From Bacteroidales bacterium (GTDB lineage Bacteria > Bacteroidota > Bacteroidia > Bacteroidales > UBA932), in the NCBI GenBank assembly GCA_017626555.1, contig JAGAIM010000192.1:1-64000 (forward strand): 64,000 bases of DNA. The letters are read 5' to 3'. The notes below the pieces were generated by a model. It did no database searches. It saw only the letters and a list, made by a program, of their open reading frames with translations, and was not told where the DNA came from. A program made the translations under genes and the position numbers. This document shows, piece by piece, positions 24,694 to 33,196 of this stretch. Numbering within the stretch: position 1 is the first letter of the stretch; every line of letters starts with the position of its first letter.

Positions 24694-24812
24694 GTCGGCT
24701 TCGCCGACAGCCCCGAGGGGCATACCGTCTCACTTGCGTTCGACGGGCGACATCGCTGCTTCGATGTTTTGCAAACATCTCGCTGACGCGAATGTCGCGG
24801 CGCTGAAGCGCC
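24694..24812. repeat. Cluster of hairpins between purL and purF
   Basis: GTCGGCTTCGCCGAC (24694-24708), CCCCGAGGGG (24711-24720), GCGACAT (24747-24753) with ATGTCGC (24792-24798) enclosing GATGTTT-TGC-AAACATC (24763-24779), and GGCGCTGAAGCGCC (24799-24812). The style is that of mobile intergenic palindromes. It may separate or attenuate purF expression. Confidence 0.7.
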
Positions 24813-24839
24813 TTGTTAAAAGGATAGATAGTGTTAAAT

Positions 24840-26240
24840 ATGTGTAAGTGTAGTAATAATAGTTTTAGAGACGATAAGTTGCATCACGAGTGTGGTGTAC
24901 TTGGAATATATGGTGTAGAGGATGCTGCAGGCCTGGCCTATTATGGCCTGCACGCCCTCCAGCACAGGGGACAGCAGGGATGTGGAATCGTTACTGTCGG
25001 CCCGACCGGTGAATTTCACAGGGTAAAAGGAGACGGGCTTGTAAGCGAGGTCTTCAATGAACAGAAGATGTCGATTCTTCCGGGAAAGATGGCTATAGGA
25101 CACGTTCGTTACAGCAATGCAGGCTGCAAGGGTACGGAGAATATCCAGCCATTCCTTTTCCATCACAATTCCGGTGATTTTGCGATGGCTAACAACGGCC
25201 AGATTGTCAATTATACTCAACTTCGCAATGAACTTGAAGACAGGGGGAGTCTTTTCCAGTCTTCCTCTGACGCGGAAGTTCTGGCGCATCTTATCAAAAA
25301 GCAGGGGACAGATAGAACTCTGCCGCGAATCTTTGCGATAAAGGATGCTCTTAATCAGATTGATGGTGCATTCGCATTCGTGATTATGACCGGCCGACGT
25401 ATATATGCCTGCCGTGACAAGTATGGTTTCCATCCGCTTGCCATCGGAAAACTGGGTGACGGCTATGTGGTTGCCAGCGAAACCTGTGCATTCGATGTGC
25501 TCGGTGCTGAATATATCAGGGATGTGGAGCCTGGCGAGATCGTCACTCTCGACCATCACGGCATCCGCAGCCAGTTCTATGCCGAGCCTCAGCGCCACGC
25601 GATGTGTGCGATGGAATATATATATTTCGCACGTCCTGACAGTGATATAGAGGGCTGCAATGTGCATAACTACCGCAAGGAGTCCGGAAAGATCCTTTTC
25701 TGTGAATCTCCTGCCGATGCCGACATCGTTATCGGTGTCCCAGATTCAAGCCTTAGTGCCGCTCAGGGATATGCCGAGGCCAGCGGACTTCCGTACGAGA
25801 TGGGACTTATAAAGAGCAAGTATGTGGGACGTACATTCATTCTTCCGACTCAGTCTCTCCGAGAGAAGGGTGTGAAGATGAAGTTATCTCCGGTCAAATC
25901 TATCGTGAAAGGCAAGAGGGTAGTGCTCGTGGATGATTCAATCGTGCGCGGAACTACTTCCCTGAAGATCGTGAAGATGCTTCGCGAGGCCGGTGCATCC
26001 GAAGTTCACGTCCGTATAGCAAGTGCTCCATTGAAATACACTTGCTATTATGGAGTGGATGTGCATACGCCTCAGGAACTTATAAGCAACAGCAACAGTG
26101 TGGAAGAGGTGTGCAGGCTCATTGATGCGGATTCTCTTGCGTTTCTTTCACACGAGGGGATGCTGGCAGCCGGCAGACGTGACGACTTATGCCTTGCCTG
26201 CTTCAACCATAAGTATCCTACAGAACTGTACGAAGAATAA
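24840..26240 (+). CDS. purF: Amidophosphoribosyltransferase (PurF)
   Basis: 466 residues from ATG 24840 (GTG 24831 also possible). A short propeptide (MCKCSNNSFRDDKLHHE) precedes Cys in CGVLGIYG, the N-terminal nucleophile after self-cleavage. The glutaminase half has HRGQQGCGI and GHVRYSN; the PRTase half has VVLVDDSIVRGTTS, the PRPP site, near residue 360. Cysteines in C-x2-C near the end (CLACFNHKYPTEL), with others, fit the 4Fe-4S type of Bacillus PurF. It makes phosphoribosylamine, the first committed purine step. Confidence 0.95.
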   Translation: MCKCSNNSFRDDKLHHECGVLGIYGVEDAAGLAYYGLHALQHRGQQGCGIVTVGPTGEFHRVKGDGLVSEVFNEQKMSILPGKMAIGHVRYSNAGCKGTENIQPFLFHHNSGDFAMANNGQIVNYTQLRNELEDRGSLFQSSSDAEVLAHLIKKQGTDRTLPRIFAIKDALNQIDGAFAFVIMTGRRIYACRDKYGFHPLAIGKLGDGYVVASETCAFDVLGAEYIRDVEPGEIVTLDHHGIRSQFYAEPQRHAMCAMEYIYFARPDSDIEGCNVHNYRKESGKILFCESPADADIVIGVPDSSLSAAQGYAEASGLPYEMGLIKSKYVGRTFILPTQSLREKGVKMKLSPVKSIVKGKRVVLVDDSIVRGTTSLKIVKMLREAGASEVHVRIASAPLKYTCYYGVDVHTPQELISNSNSVEEVCRLIDADSLAFLSHEGMLAAGRRDDLCLACFNHKYPTELYEE

Positions 26241-26241
26241 T

Positions 26242-27255
26242 GTGAGAATCTTTAAAATAATAAAGGAATGGATGCTGCCCATCGCTATGCTGACGGGAGC
26301 ATCCGTTTATATATTGTACTATCTGATGCCTGAGCCAGTGCATCAGGCAGGCCCTTTTCTTAATTCGCTGATAGGGATAGTGCAGCCTCTGCTTATATTT
26401 GCAATGCTCTTTCTGACTTTCTGCCGCATCGAACCGAAGGACCTGAAGCCGCACAGATGGCATTGGTGGCTGCTTCTGATACAAGGAGGATCATTTGTCG
26501 CTCTCGGTCTGCTGGCATTGTGGATGCTGCGGTGCCTTCCGGGTGAAAGTCACGGTAAGATAGTGCTTATAGAAAGTGCAATGCTGTGCCTGATATGCCC
26601 TACAGCCACTGCAGCAGCCGTGGTCACACGGAAATTGGGTGGGGATGTGGCTGGAATCACTACATACACGGTGCTGATAAACATTGTGACCGCTATTCTT
26701 GTCCCTCTGATCGTCCCTTTGATCCAGCCGATGGCCGGGATGGATTTCTGGACGGCATTCAGTCTGATCGTCGCCAGAATATTCCCTCTTCTGATAATGC
26801 CTTGCCTTGCGGCCTGGCTGGTTCGCTATCTGATGCCCAAAGTGCACAGAAGGCTTCTGGAGTATCCTGATCTTGCCTTTTATCTTTGGGCTGTGGCTTT
26901 GACGCTGGCTATCGCTGTAACGACAAAATCCATAGTCCGCAGCGAAATGCCCTTGGGCTTGTTGCTTATGATCGCACTCATCTCTCTCGTATGCTGCATC
27001 CTGCAATTCGCTCTTGGACGCTATGTCGGCAGCCGCTACCGTCCTCGACGTTCTGCCTTGAAGGCAGAAGAAAGGGGCCGTCAGGTGCGTAAGGTCACGG
27101 CAGGCCAGTCTCTCGGCCAGAAAAACACAGTCTTTGCCATCTGGATGGGATACACCTTTATGACTCCTGAGACAGCCATCGTCGGCGGACTCTACAGCAT
27201 CTGGCACAATCTCTACAACTCCTGGCAACTTCGTCGTAGCGGAAACGGTGATTAG
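26242..27255 (+). CDS. Bile acid:Na+ symporter (BASS)-like membrane transporter
   Basis: 337 residues from a GTG at 26242, one base after the purF stop; an earlier in-frame ATG lies deep within purF. About nine or ten hydrophobic helices are seen, with LICPTATAAAVVTRKLGGD in the middle and WMGYTFMTPETAIVGGLYSIWHN at the end, both like the crossover helices of the BASS/SBF fold. Family members import organic anions with sodium, but the substrate here is unknown. The tight link to purF suggests cotranscription. Its last 4 bases overlap the convergent gene at 27252. Confidence 0.72.
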   Translation: MRIFKIIKEWMLPIAMLTGASVYILYYLMPEPVHQAGPFLNSLIGIVQPLLIFAMLFLTFCRIEPKDLKPHRWHWWLLLIQGGSFVALGLLALWMLRCLPGESHGKIVLIESAMLCLICPTATAAAVVTRKLGGDVAGITTYTVLINIVTAILVPLIVPLIQPMAGMDFWTAFSLIVARIFPLLIMPCLAAWLVRYLMPKVHRRLLEYPDLAFYLWAVALTLAIAVTTKSIVRSEMPLGLLLMIALISLVCCILQFALGRYVGSRYRPRRSALKAEERGRQVRKVTAGQSLGQKNTVFAIWMGYTFMTPETAIVGGLYSIWHNLYNSWQLRRSGNGD

Positions 27256-27845
27256 AAAATTATTCCTATGTGCAGACAGATGGTGCTTAGTATTTCGTCT
27301 ATGAATTCGTGTTCCCACTCTCCTGTTCCCGGATATCTGTTGGTATGACGAGCGTGCTGGAAGCGCGGACCTACCGATGCGAACAGACGGATGTCGTCGT
27401 GGACTTTCAAGTCGATTCCGAATCGAATACTTGACATTAAGCCATATATGGCTCTTTTGGATATGCCTTGGTCATCTTCTCCACCGAAGTTGAATACCCA
27501 GCCGGCATCCAGCAGCAGGTATGGTGACGGGTTCCTGCTTGAGTGGAAATTGTATTTGAATTCAGCATAAAGAGGAAGCATATATTGAGGACAGTACATA
27601 TCATCCCTCAGTCCGGTCCTGTACAGGGCGTTTGAATATTCAAATCCGATGCCTGCTCCCAGGAATATTGATGGAGTTATACGCCATCCGTTTATCATAC
27701 TGACTCCGAATAACGATTTGTTATAGTCGGTCAATCCTGCAAAGGCATATGCCTCGACTCTTTTTTCATATCCTTTTTCAAATGCCAGAGCGGATGGAAC
27801 CGTAATCAGGCATAGAGAAATCGCTAGAATAAAAATTTTTTTCAT
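27252..27845 (-). CDS. Outer-membrane beta-barrel protein
   Basis: 197 residues from ATG 27845. Signal peptide MKKIFILAISLCLITVPSALA, then alternating aromatic strands (VEAYAFAGLTDY, IFLGAGIGFEY, PLYAEFKYNFHS, YLLLDAGWVFNFGG, SIRFGIDLKVHDDIRLFASVGPRF) ending in LHIGIIF. This is the pattern of a small OmpA-like or porin-type eight-strand barrel. No peptidoglycan-binding domain is attached. It is convergent with the BASS gene and divergent from purM. Confidence 0.75.
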   Translation of the reverse strand: MKKIFILAISLCLITVPSALAFEKGYEKRVEAYAFAGLTDYNKSLFGVSMINGWRITPSIFLGAGIGFEYSNALYRTGLRDDMYCPQYMLPLYAEFKYNFHSSRNPSPYLLLDAGWVFNFGGEDDQGISKRAIYGLMSSIRFGIDLKVHDDIRLFASVGPRFQHARHTNRYPGTGEWEHEFIDEILSTICLHIGIIF

Positions 27846-27872
27846 ATCCCCCGTAATTATAGATGCAGTTCC

Positions 27873-27880
27873 CAAATATA
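27873..27880 (-). promoter_or_regulatory. -7 box (TATATTTG) for the barrel gene
   Basis: TATATTTG on the minus strand, 28 bp before the start at 27845; it matches the Bacteroidota consensus and supports that start over an upstream one at 27875. Confidence 0.6.
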
Positions 27881-27931
27881 GTTAAAATTTTCCATAATGA
27901 TATTTGTACTTATCCAAGTGCTTTCATATCT

Positions 27932-27999
27932 GTCATTCCTTACGCATTCGCTTCAGCGATTCCGTAGATTACGAGCGAGCGTAGCGAGTCGAGAAATCT
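27932..27999. repeat. Dispersed GAGCGAGCG-AGCGAGTCGAG repeat, copy 2
   Basis: GTCATTCCTTACG, a TTCGCTTCAGCGA stretch, then GAGCGAGCGTAGCGAGTCGA and GAAATCT. Related to the copy at 763-797 inside the mobile element. Confidence 0.6.
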
Positions 28000-28085
28000 A
28001 TCCTCTCAGGATTATTCCGTTGTGAAAACATTCAAGGCGGGGCTCTGAGTCTCGCTTTCTTTATGGGAAATTACGTAGGAATTTG

Positions 28086-28093
28086 TAACTTTG
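28086..28093 (+). promoter_or_regulatory. -7 box (TAACTTTG) for purM
   Basis: TAACTTTG 27 bp before the purM ATG matches TAnnTTTG. A TTTA at 28060-28063 could be the -33 element (22-bp spacing). Confidence 0.65.
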
Positions 28094-28120
28094 TGCTGCA
28101 AAATTAAAACCGATCCCAAT

Positions 28121-29290
28121 ATGAGCAACCAAAGGTATATGCAGCGTGGTGTGTCGGCATCGAAGGAAGATGTGCACAACGCTATCAAGAACATCGACAA
28201 GGGTATCTTTCCAAAGGCATTCTGCAAGATAATCCCTGACATTCTGGGCGGCGACCCGGAGTACTGCAACATTATGCACGCTGACGGAGCCGGCACAAAG
28301 TCCTCTCTGGCATATCTCTATTGGAAGGAGACAGGAGACCTGAGTGTCTGGAAAGGTATTGCGCAGGATGCGCTCATTATGAACATTGACGACCTTCTCT
28401 GTGTAGGTGCTGTTGACAATATCCTCGTTTCATCTACCATCGGACGCAACAAACTTCTTGTTCCTGGCGAGGTGATCAGTGCCATCATCAACGGCACGGA
28501 CGAACTTCTTGCAGAACTTCGTGAGATGGGCGTAGGAGTATATGCAACCGGAGGTGAGACCGCAGATGTAGGTGACCTGGTACGCACGATCATTGTGGAT
28601 TCCACTGTGACCTGCCGTATGAAGCGCAGCGATGTTATCGACAATGCAAACATCCGTCCAGGTGATGTGATCGTGGGCCTCGCATCCTACGGCCAGGCTA
28701 CATACGAGAAGGAATACAACGGAGGTATGGGCAGCAATGGTCTTACCAGTGCACGCCACGACGTATTCTCGAAATACCTTGCCGAGAAATATCCTGAAAG
28801 TTACGATAAGGCTGTTCCTGAAGATCTTGTTTATAGCGGAGGCCTTAAATTGACAGATTCGGTTGATGGTTCACCTCTTGACGCTGGCAAACTCGTACTT
28901 TCTCCTACACGCACATACGCACCGGTAGTCAAGAAACTTCTCGATGCCCTCAGACCTCAGATCCACGGTATGGTTCATTGTTCAGGTGGTGCCCAGACCA
29001 AGATCCTCCACTTTGTAGGCGACAATATCCGTGTGATAAAGGACAATCTCTTCCCTGTGCCTCCTCTCTTCAGGACAATCCACGAGCAGAGCGGTACGGA
29101 CTGGGCTGAGATGTACAAGGTCTTCAATATGGGACATCGTCTGGAGGTTTATCTCTCTCCTGAACACGCCGATCAGGTCATTGCTATTTCGAAGGACTTC
29201 GGCATAGATGCTCAGATTGTCGGACGCGTAGAAGAGTGTGACCATAAGGAACTCATCATCAGATCGGAATTCGGAGAATTTATTTATTAA
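28121..29290 (+). CDS. purM: Phosphoribosylformylglycinamidine cyclo-ligase (PurM)
   Basis: 389 residues from ATG 28121, downstream of the -7 box. The sequence carries MHADGAGTKSSLAYLYW (ATP/metal site), MNIDDLLCVGAVDNILVSSTIGRN, GGETADVGDLVRT and GMVHCSGGAQTK, all conserved in AIR synthetases of Bacteroidota. It closes the ring of FGAM to AIR with ATP. A REP-like palindrome separates it from purH 110 bp downstream. Confidence 0.93.
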   Translation: MSNQRYMQRGVSASKEDVHNAIKNIDKGIFPKAFCKIIPDILGGDPEYCNIMHADGAGTKSSLAYLYWKETGDLSVWKGIAQDALIMNIDDLLCVGAVDNILVSSTIGRNKLLVPGEVISAIINGTDELLAELREMGVGVYATGGETADVGDLVRTIIVDSTVTCRMKRSDVIDNANIRPGDVIVGLASYGQATYEKEYNGGMGSNGLTSARHDVFSKYLAEKYPESYDKAVPEDLVYSGGLKLTDSVDGSPLDAGKLVLSPTRTYAPVVKKLLDALRPQIHGMVHCSGGAQTKILHFVGDNIRVIKDNLFPVPPLFRTIHEQSGTDWAEMYKVFNMGHRLEVYLSPEHADQVIAISKDFGIDAQIVGRVEECDHKELIIRSEFGEFIY

Positions 29291-29294
29291 TCAA

Positions 29295-29384
29295 TAGACC
29301 GAGTGCATTTTATGGCGATTTTGCACTTGATACCCTGAAAAAATGGGGTACCAAGCGCAATTTACGGGAAAAATGCTCTAGGTC
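29295..29384. repeat. Solo REP-like palindrome, copy 3 (diverged)
   Basis: GACCGAGTGCA (29295-29305) and TGCTCTAGGTC (29374-29384) form the outer arms; GCACTTGATACCC (29321-29333) faces GGGTACCAAGCGC (29346-29358) with 11 of 13 pairs. The core GATACCCTGAAAA aligns with copy 2 (GGTACCCCGAAAA). No transposase is adjacent. Confidence 0.7.
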
Positions 29385-29399
29385 AAATATACAAAAGTT

Positions 29400-30950
29400 A
29401 TGAGAGCATTATTCAGTGTAAGTGATAAGACCGGCGTGGTAGAATTCGCCAGTCAGTTAACAGAACTCGGTTGGGAGATCATCGCGACCGGTGGAACAAT
29501 GAAACTTCTGCAGGATGCAGGACTCAAGGTAATCAATATCAGTGAGATAACAGGATTTCCTGAGATCTGCGACGGACGTGTCAAGACCCTTCATCCTAAG
29601 GTGCACGGAGGCCTTTTGGGCCGTCGCGACCTCGACAGCCACATCGCTCAACTCAAGGAGAACGGCATCGAGTTCATAGATATGGTGTGCGTGAACCTGT
29701 ATCCTTTCAAGCAGACCATTGCAAAGCCTGATGTGACAATGGAGGATGCCATCGAGAACATCGACATCGGAGGCCCTTCAATGCTCCGCTCTGCAGCCAA
29801 GAACTGGAGTGCCGTGACTGTAGTCTGCAATCCAGATAACTACGCAAGGATCATCTCGGAGATCCGTGAGTACGGCAACACTACCAAGGAAACCCGTCTC
29901 CAACTTTCTGCTGAGGCATATACCCACACTGCAGAGTACGATATGATGATCGCTACCTATATGCGTAAGGCGGCAGGGCTTAATGAGAAACTTTTCCTTG
30001 AGTACGACCTTAAGCAGAGCCTCCGCTACGGAGAGAATCCTCATCAGAGCGCGAAGTTCTATGCTACCCTTGACAAGGTTCCGTTCTCTCTTGCAACTGC
30101 AGAGCAACTCAACGGCAAGGAACTTTCGTACAACAATATCCAGGATGCAAATGCAGCCCTTAATATCGTCCGTGAGTTCGATGCTCCATTCTGCGTAGGA
30201 CTCAAGCATATGAATCCTTGCGGAGCAGCAATCGGAACGGACGTGGTTGATGCGTGGAAGAAGGCATACGAGGCAGACAAGGTCAGCATATTCGGTGGTA
30301 TCGTGGCAGTGAACCGTGAGGTCAACAAGGAAGTGGCTGAATTGATGAAGCCTATCTTCCTCGAGATCATTATGGCTCCAAGTTTTACTGCGGAGGCGCT
30401 TGAAGTACTTTGCACAAAGAAGAATCTCCGTCTTCTCAAGGTTGATATGAGTAAGGAAGAAGGCGGTCACAACCAGTATGTAAGTATGAACGGAGGTATC
30501 CTCGTCCAGGAGCAGGATATCGATACCAAGACTGTCGTGGCCGATATGTGCGTTACAGAGGCAAAGCCTTCAGATGCTCAACTTACCGACCTTGACTTCG
30601 CCTGGAGGATCGTAAAGCACGTGAAGTCGAATGCCATCGTTGTGGTGAAGGACGGTGCGACCCTTGGTGTCGGTGCTGGCCAGATGAACCGTGTCGGCTC
30701 TGCAAAGATCGCCCTTGAGCAGGCAGAGGCGGCCTTGAAGGAGGCCGGTAAGGACATCAGGACCGAGGGACTTGTCCTCGGCTCAGACGGCTTCTTCCCA
30801 TTCGATGACACCGTCACTCTCGCCGCTGAGTATGGAGTGAAGGCCATCGTACAGCCTGGCGGAAGTGTCCGCGACGAGGACTCTGTAAAGAAAGCAAACG
30901 AGTGTGGCATCACAATGCTCTGCACCGGAATGCGCCACTTCAAACACTAG
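29400..30950 (+). CDS. purH: Bifunctional AICAR transformylase / IMP cyclohydrolase (PurH)
   Basis: 516 residues, full length. The N-terminal MGS-like cyclohydrolase part has FSVSDKTGVVEFA, ATGGTMKLL and GRVKTLHPKVHGG. The C-terminal transformylase part has LRYGENPHQSA, LNGKELSYNNIQDANAAL, LKHMNPCGAA, IVVVKDGATLGVGAGQMNRV and DGFFPFDD. It performs the last two steps to IMP, using 10-formyl-THF, which the FolD enzyme encoded at 62952 helps supply. It is the last plus-strand gene before the polysaccharide locus. Confidence 0.95.
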   Translation: MRALFSVSDKTGVVEFASQLTELGWEIIATGGTMKLLQDAGLKVINISEITGFPEICDGRVKTLHPKVHGGLLGRRDLDSHIAQLKENGIEFIDMVCVNLYPFKQTIAKPDVTMEDAIENIDIGGPSMLRSAAKNWSAVTVVCNPDNYARIISEIREYGNTTKETRLQLSAEAYTHTAEYDMMIATYMRKAAGLNEKLFLEYDLKQSLRYGENPHQSAKFYATLDKVPFSLATAEQLNGKELSYNNIQDANAALNIVREFDAPFCVGLKHMNPCGAAIGTDVVDAWKKAYEADKVSIFGGIVAVNREVNKEVAELMKPIFLEIIMAPSFTAEALEVLCTKKNLRLLKVDMSKEEGGHNQYVSMNGGILVQEQDIDTKTVVADMCVTEAKPSDAQLTDLDFAWRIVKHVKSNAIVVVKDGATLGVGAGQMNRVGSAKIALEQAEAALKEAGKDIRTEGLVLGSDGFFPFDDTVTLAAEYGVKAIVQPGGSVRDEDSVKKANECGITMLCTGMRHFKH

Positions 30951-30955
30951 TATCC

Positions 30956-31060
30956 GGTGGCACGCAATCCGCTGATTACAAGTGATTTATATAATATGCC
31001 TGCTGCATCAATGCAGCAGGCATATTGTGTAAAAGGTTGAGTGATAGTCGGTTAGGTGTC
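30956..31060. repeat. TGCCTGCTGCA repeat family, copy 1
   Basis: About 105 bp that align along their length with 62813-62919: GGTGGCACGCAA, TGATTTATATAATATGCC, AGCAGGCAT, TTGAGTGATAG. Copy 1 lies exactly between the convergent purH gene and the PUL. Confidence 0.75.
30994..31025. terminator. Bidirectional hairpin between purH and the PUL
   Basis: ATATGCCTGCTGCAT and ATGCAGCAGGCATAT form a perfect 15-bp stem with a 2-base gap, in the centre of the repeat. It probably terminates the convergent purH and PUL transcripts. Confidence 0.65.
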
Positions 31061-31069
31061 TCAGTATTC

Positions 31070-33196
31070 TTACTGCTTGTTCAGATGGAGCACATAGTTC
31101 TGAGGTGCCACGTAGAAGCGCTCAAAGTCTGACCAGTCCTGTGCATAGCCCGGAACATTAGGCTCTGTATAGTTGAGGTCGAAATCAAGGGCGAATGTTG
31201 CGATCACTTCGTGATTCTCGCCCTGGAAGTCGTGTGAGCCAGGCACGAGGAGGTTGGCAACGCAGGTCTCTTTCTCTGAAATGAATGTTACAGTGCAGTC
31301 AGTCTTGTTGTAGATATACTGAGACTTGCCCTGAGCTATCTTTCCGTAGAATGGTGAGAGGTCAAGGTCGCCGTATCCGTCCTTCTTATGGTAGCTTGCC
31401 GGCATTATATAGTCCCAATATCCGTCAGCACCACCCTGATAATCAACTTCTCCGGTTTCATTTCCGTTTGCATCTGTGCCTGTTGCAGTGAATACGTAAA
31501 TGTCATCCTGCAGACACCAGATTGAACCGCTGAATGCCCAAGATTTCTCCACGAGTCCTACGAATGCAGGATCTATTCCACCGAAGCAGAGAGCGTTTGC
31601 GTACTTGTATGTTCCCGCGATTGTCGGAGGCACTTCGCTTGGATCAGGAGGAAGGGTAGGTACGAATACAGGCTCGCTGGTCTTGGCTTCAGCTGGGACC
31701 TCGTCAACCTTAGCCACCTCGATGAAGTAGTTGCGAGGCTTGTAGTATACCTTGTCTATGTCATTATAGATGGCATTCCAGTTGTCTGTACCGTTGAGCT
31801 TGGTGTGGAATGTCTCATTTGTGAACTCGTGTCCGTTTGCGGTATGAGGAGCAAGAAGCTCGAGCACAGTCACCTTTCCTTCAGAGTCTGTGAATGTAAC
31901 CGTATTTGGCTCTACGCTGTAGTCACGTACCCAGGTACTCTCTCCGACAGGAATCTGGCGGTAGAAGTGCGTGAGGTCAGCCTTATTCCAAGGCACTTCG
32001 CTCTGCTTGTACCAGCAGCTCCAGTTCTTGCTGTCGATACCAGCCCAGTTGATGCACTTTCCGGTAGTCTTGTTACCATCGTCGATAAGGTCGGTAAGTG
32101 TAAATTCGAGGTAGTTGTCCATTTCGGCAGTCACACCGTGGCCAGCCTCCTCGTCGAAGAGCCAGTTCTTGTTGTGCATATCGACGAATCCGCCTCCGCC
32201 ATACTCAGGGCCTGTTCCTCCGTAAACCCAGAGACCCTTGATCTGATAAGCTCCTACGAGGCTTTCCTGGAAGTCGATGGTATAGTAGGTAACGTCTATT
32301 GACGTAGTCTGTCCTGGGACGAAGTTAAGGTTTTCAGTGAACTCGAGAGCGTTCTCGACTCCATTGATGCTGATGGTGAGTCCGTCAACCGGAGTAGCAG
32401 TGAACGGTTTTACTGCAAGATAGAACTTTGCAGACTGGCCTTTCTCCAATCCTGCGCCACCAGTTACGCTGAGAACTGCGGTATTGCTGGTCTGACCATC
32501 AGCAGGTACGATTGTGCCCTCTACGAAGTCAACGATGAATGAACCTGCGATTGCCTGTGCGGCAGTGACCTTGATCTCCGACACATTCAGGATCGGGCTG
32601 ACACCGTTTAATACGTTCACCTCGATGATGGATGCAAGATGCTGAAGTTCGGCCGTAGGAGTCTTGTCATTCTCCACACCCATAGCGGTACCGTAAAGTG
32701 GCATAGATCCTCCAGCCAGATGTGCTCTGCTGTCATTACCGTTCTGCACCTGTACGCCTGATGCAGTCGCACCGATGGTCACGGTAGCGGCATTACCGAG
32801 CAGTTCGAGGTTGTCGGTGTATGGATAGAACATATACCAGTCGTATGAATATCCCTCCTTCAGGGCCTTGGCAAGAGTTCCTTTGAAAAGGCCTTTGCCG
32901 GCATCTTCGAGTTCCACCTTTCCGTCATTGATGATTGTAGTCGTGCTGGCGGTAGCGTGGAAGACATTGAGAGCGTCTCCTGCAGCCCATACGATATCTT
33001 CTCCATCAGTGACAGTCTTTGTCTGTGCTACCGATGCAACAACGTTGAAAGGTACATTCTTCTGCTCTCCCGGACCCGGTGTTCCCGGGTCGCCGGTATT
33101 CTCAGACGGCTGCGGCTCCCAGTCCTGGAAAGTACAGTTTGTGAAAAGAAACGCGGACATAGCCAGCGTCAATCCTAAATACAAGATTCTTCTCAT
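31070..33196 (-). CDS. PUL surface lipoprotein, fimbrillin-like N-terminus and two repeated C-terminal domains
   Basis: 708 residues. Lipoprotein signal with Cys about 21 (MSAFLFTNCTFQDW). Residues about 45-320 resemble the fimbrillin-like beta domains of Bacteroidota (TKTVTDGEDIVWAAGDALNVF; WYMFYPYT). Two similar domains follow (about 330-495 and 525-708), each with a start of the form GAYQIKGLWVYGG / GTYKYANALCFGG, a DLT-HFYRQIPVGES / DLSPFYGKIAQGKS block and a YKPRNYFIEV / YVAPQNYVLHL end. Likely a glycan-binding SusE/F-like outer-membrane protein; binding is inferred. Its start overlaps the GH2 stop by 4 bases. It is the last gene of the minus-strand operon. Confidence 0.65.
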   Translation of the reverse strand: MRRILYLGLTLAMSAFLFTNCTFQDWEPQPSENTGDPGTPGPGEQKNVPFNVVASVAQTKTVTDGEDIVWAAGDALNVFHATASTTTIINDGKVELEDAGKGLFKGTLAKALKEGYSYDWYMFYPYTDNLELLGNAATVTIGATASGVQVQNGNDSRAHLAGGSMPLYGTAMGVENDKTPTAELQHLASIIEVNVLNGVSPILNVSEIKVTAAQAIAGSFIVDFVEGTIVPADGQTSNTAVLSVTGGAGLEKGQSAKFYLAVKPFTATPVDGLTISINGVENALEFTENLNFVPGQTTSIDVTYYTIDFQESLVGAYQIKGLWVYGGTGPEYGGGGFVDMHNKNWLFDEEAGHGVTAEMDNYLEFTLTDLIDDGNKTTGKCINWAGIDSKNWSCWYKQSEVPWNKADLTHFYRQIPVGESTWVRDYSVEPNTVTFTDSEGKVTVLELLAPHTANGHEFTNETFHTKLNGTDNWNAIYNDIDKVYYKPRNYFIEVAKVDEVPAEAKTSEPVFVPTLPPDPSEVPPTIAGTYKYANALCFGGIDPAFVGLVEKSWAFSGSIWCLQDDIYVFTATGTDANGNETGEVDYQGGADGYWDYIMPASYHKKDGYGDLDLSPFYGKIAQGKSQYIYNKTDCTVTFISEKETCVANLLVPGSHDFQGENHEVIATFALDFDLNYTEPNVPGYAQDWSDFERFYVAPQNYVLHLNKQ

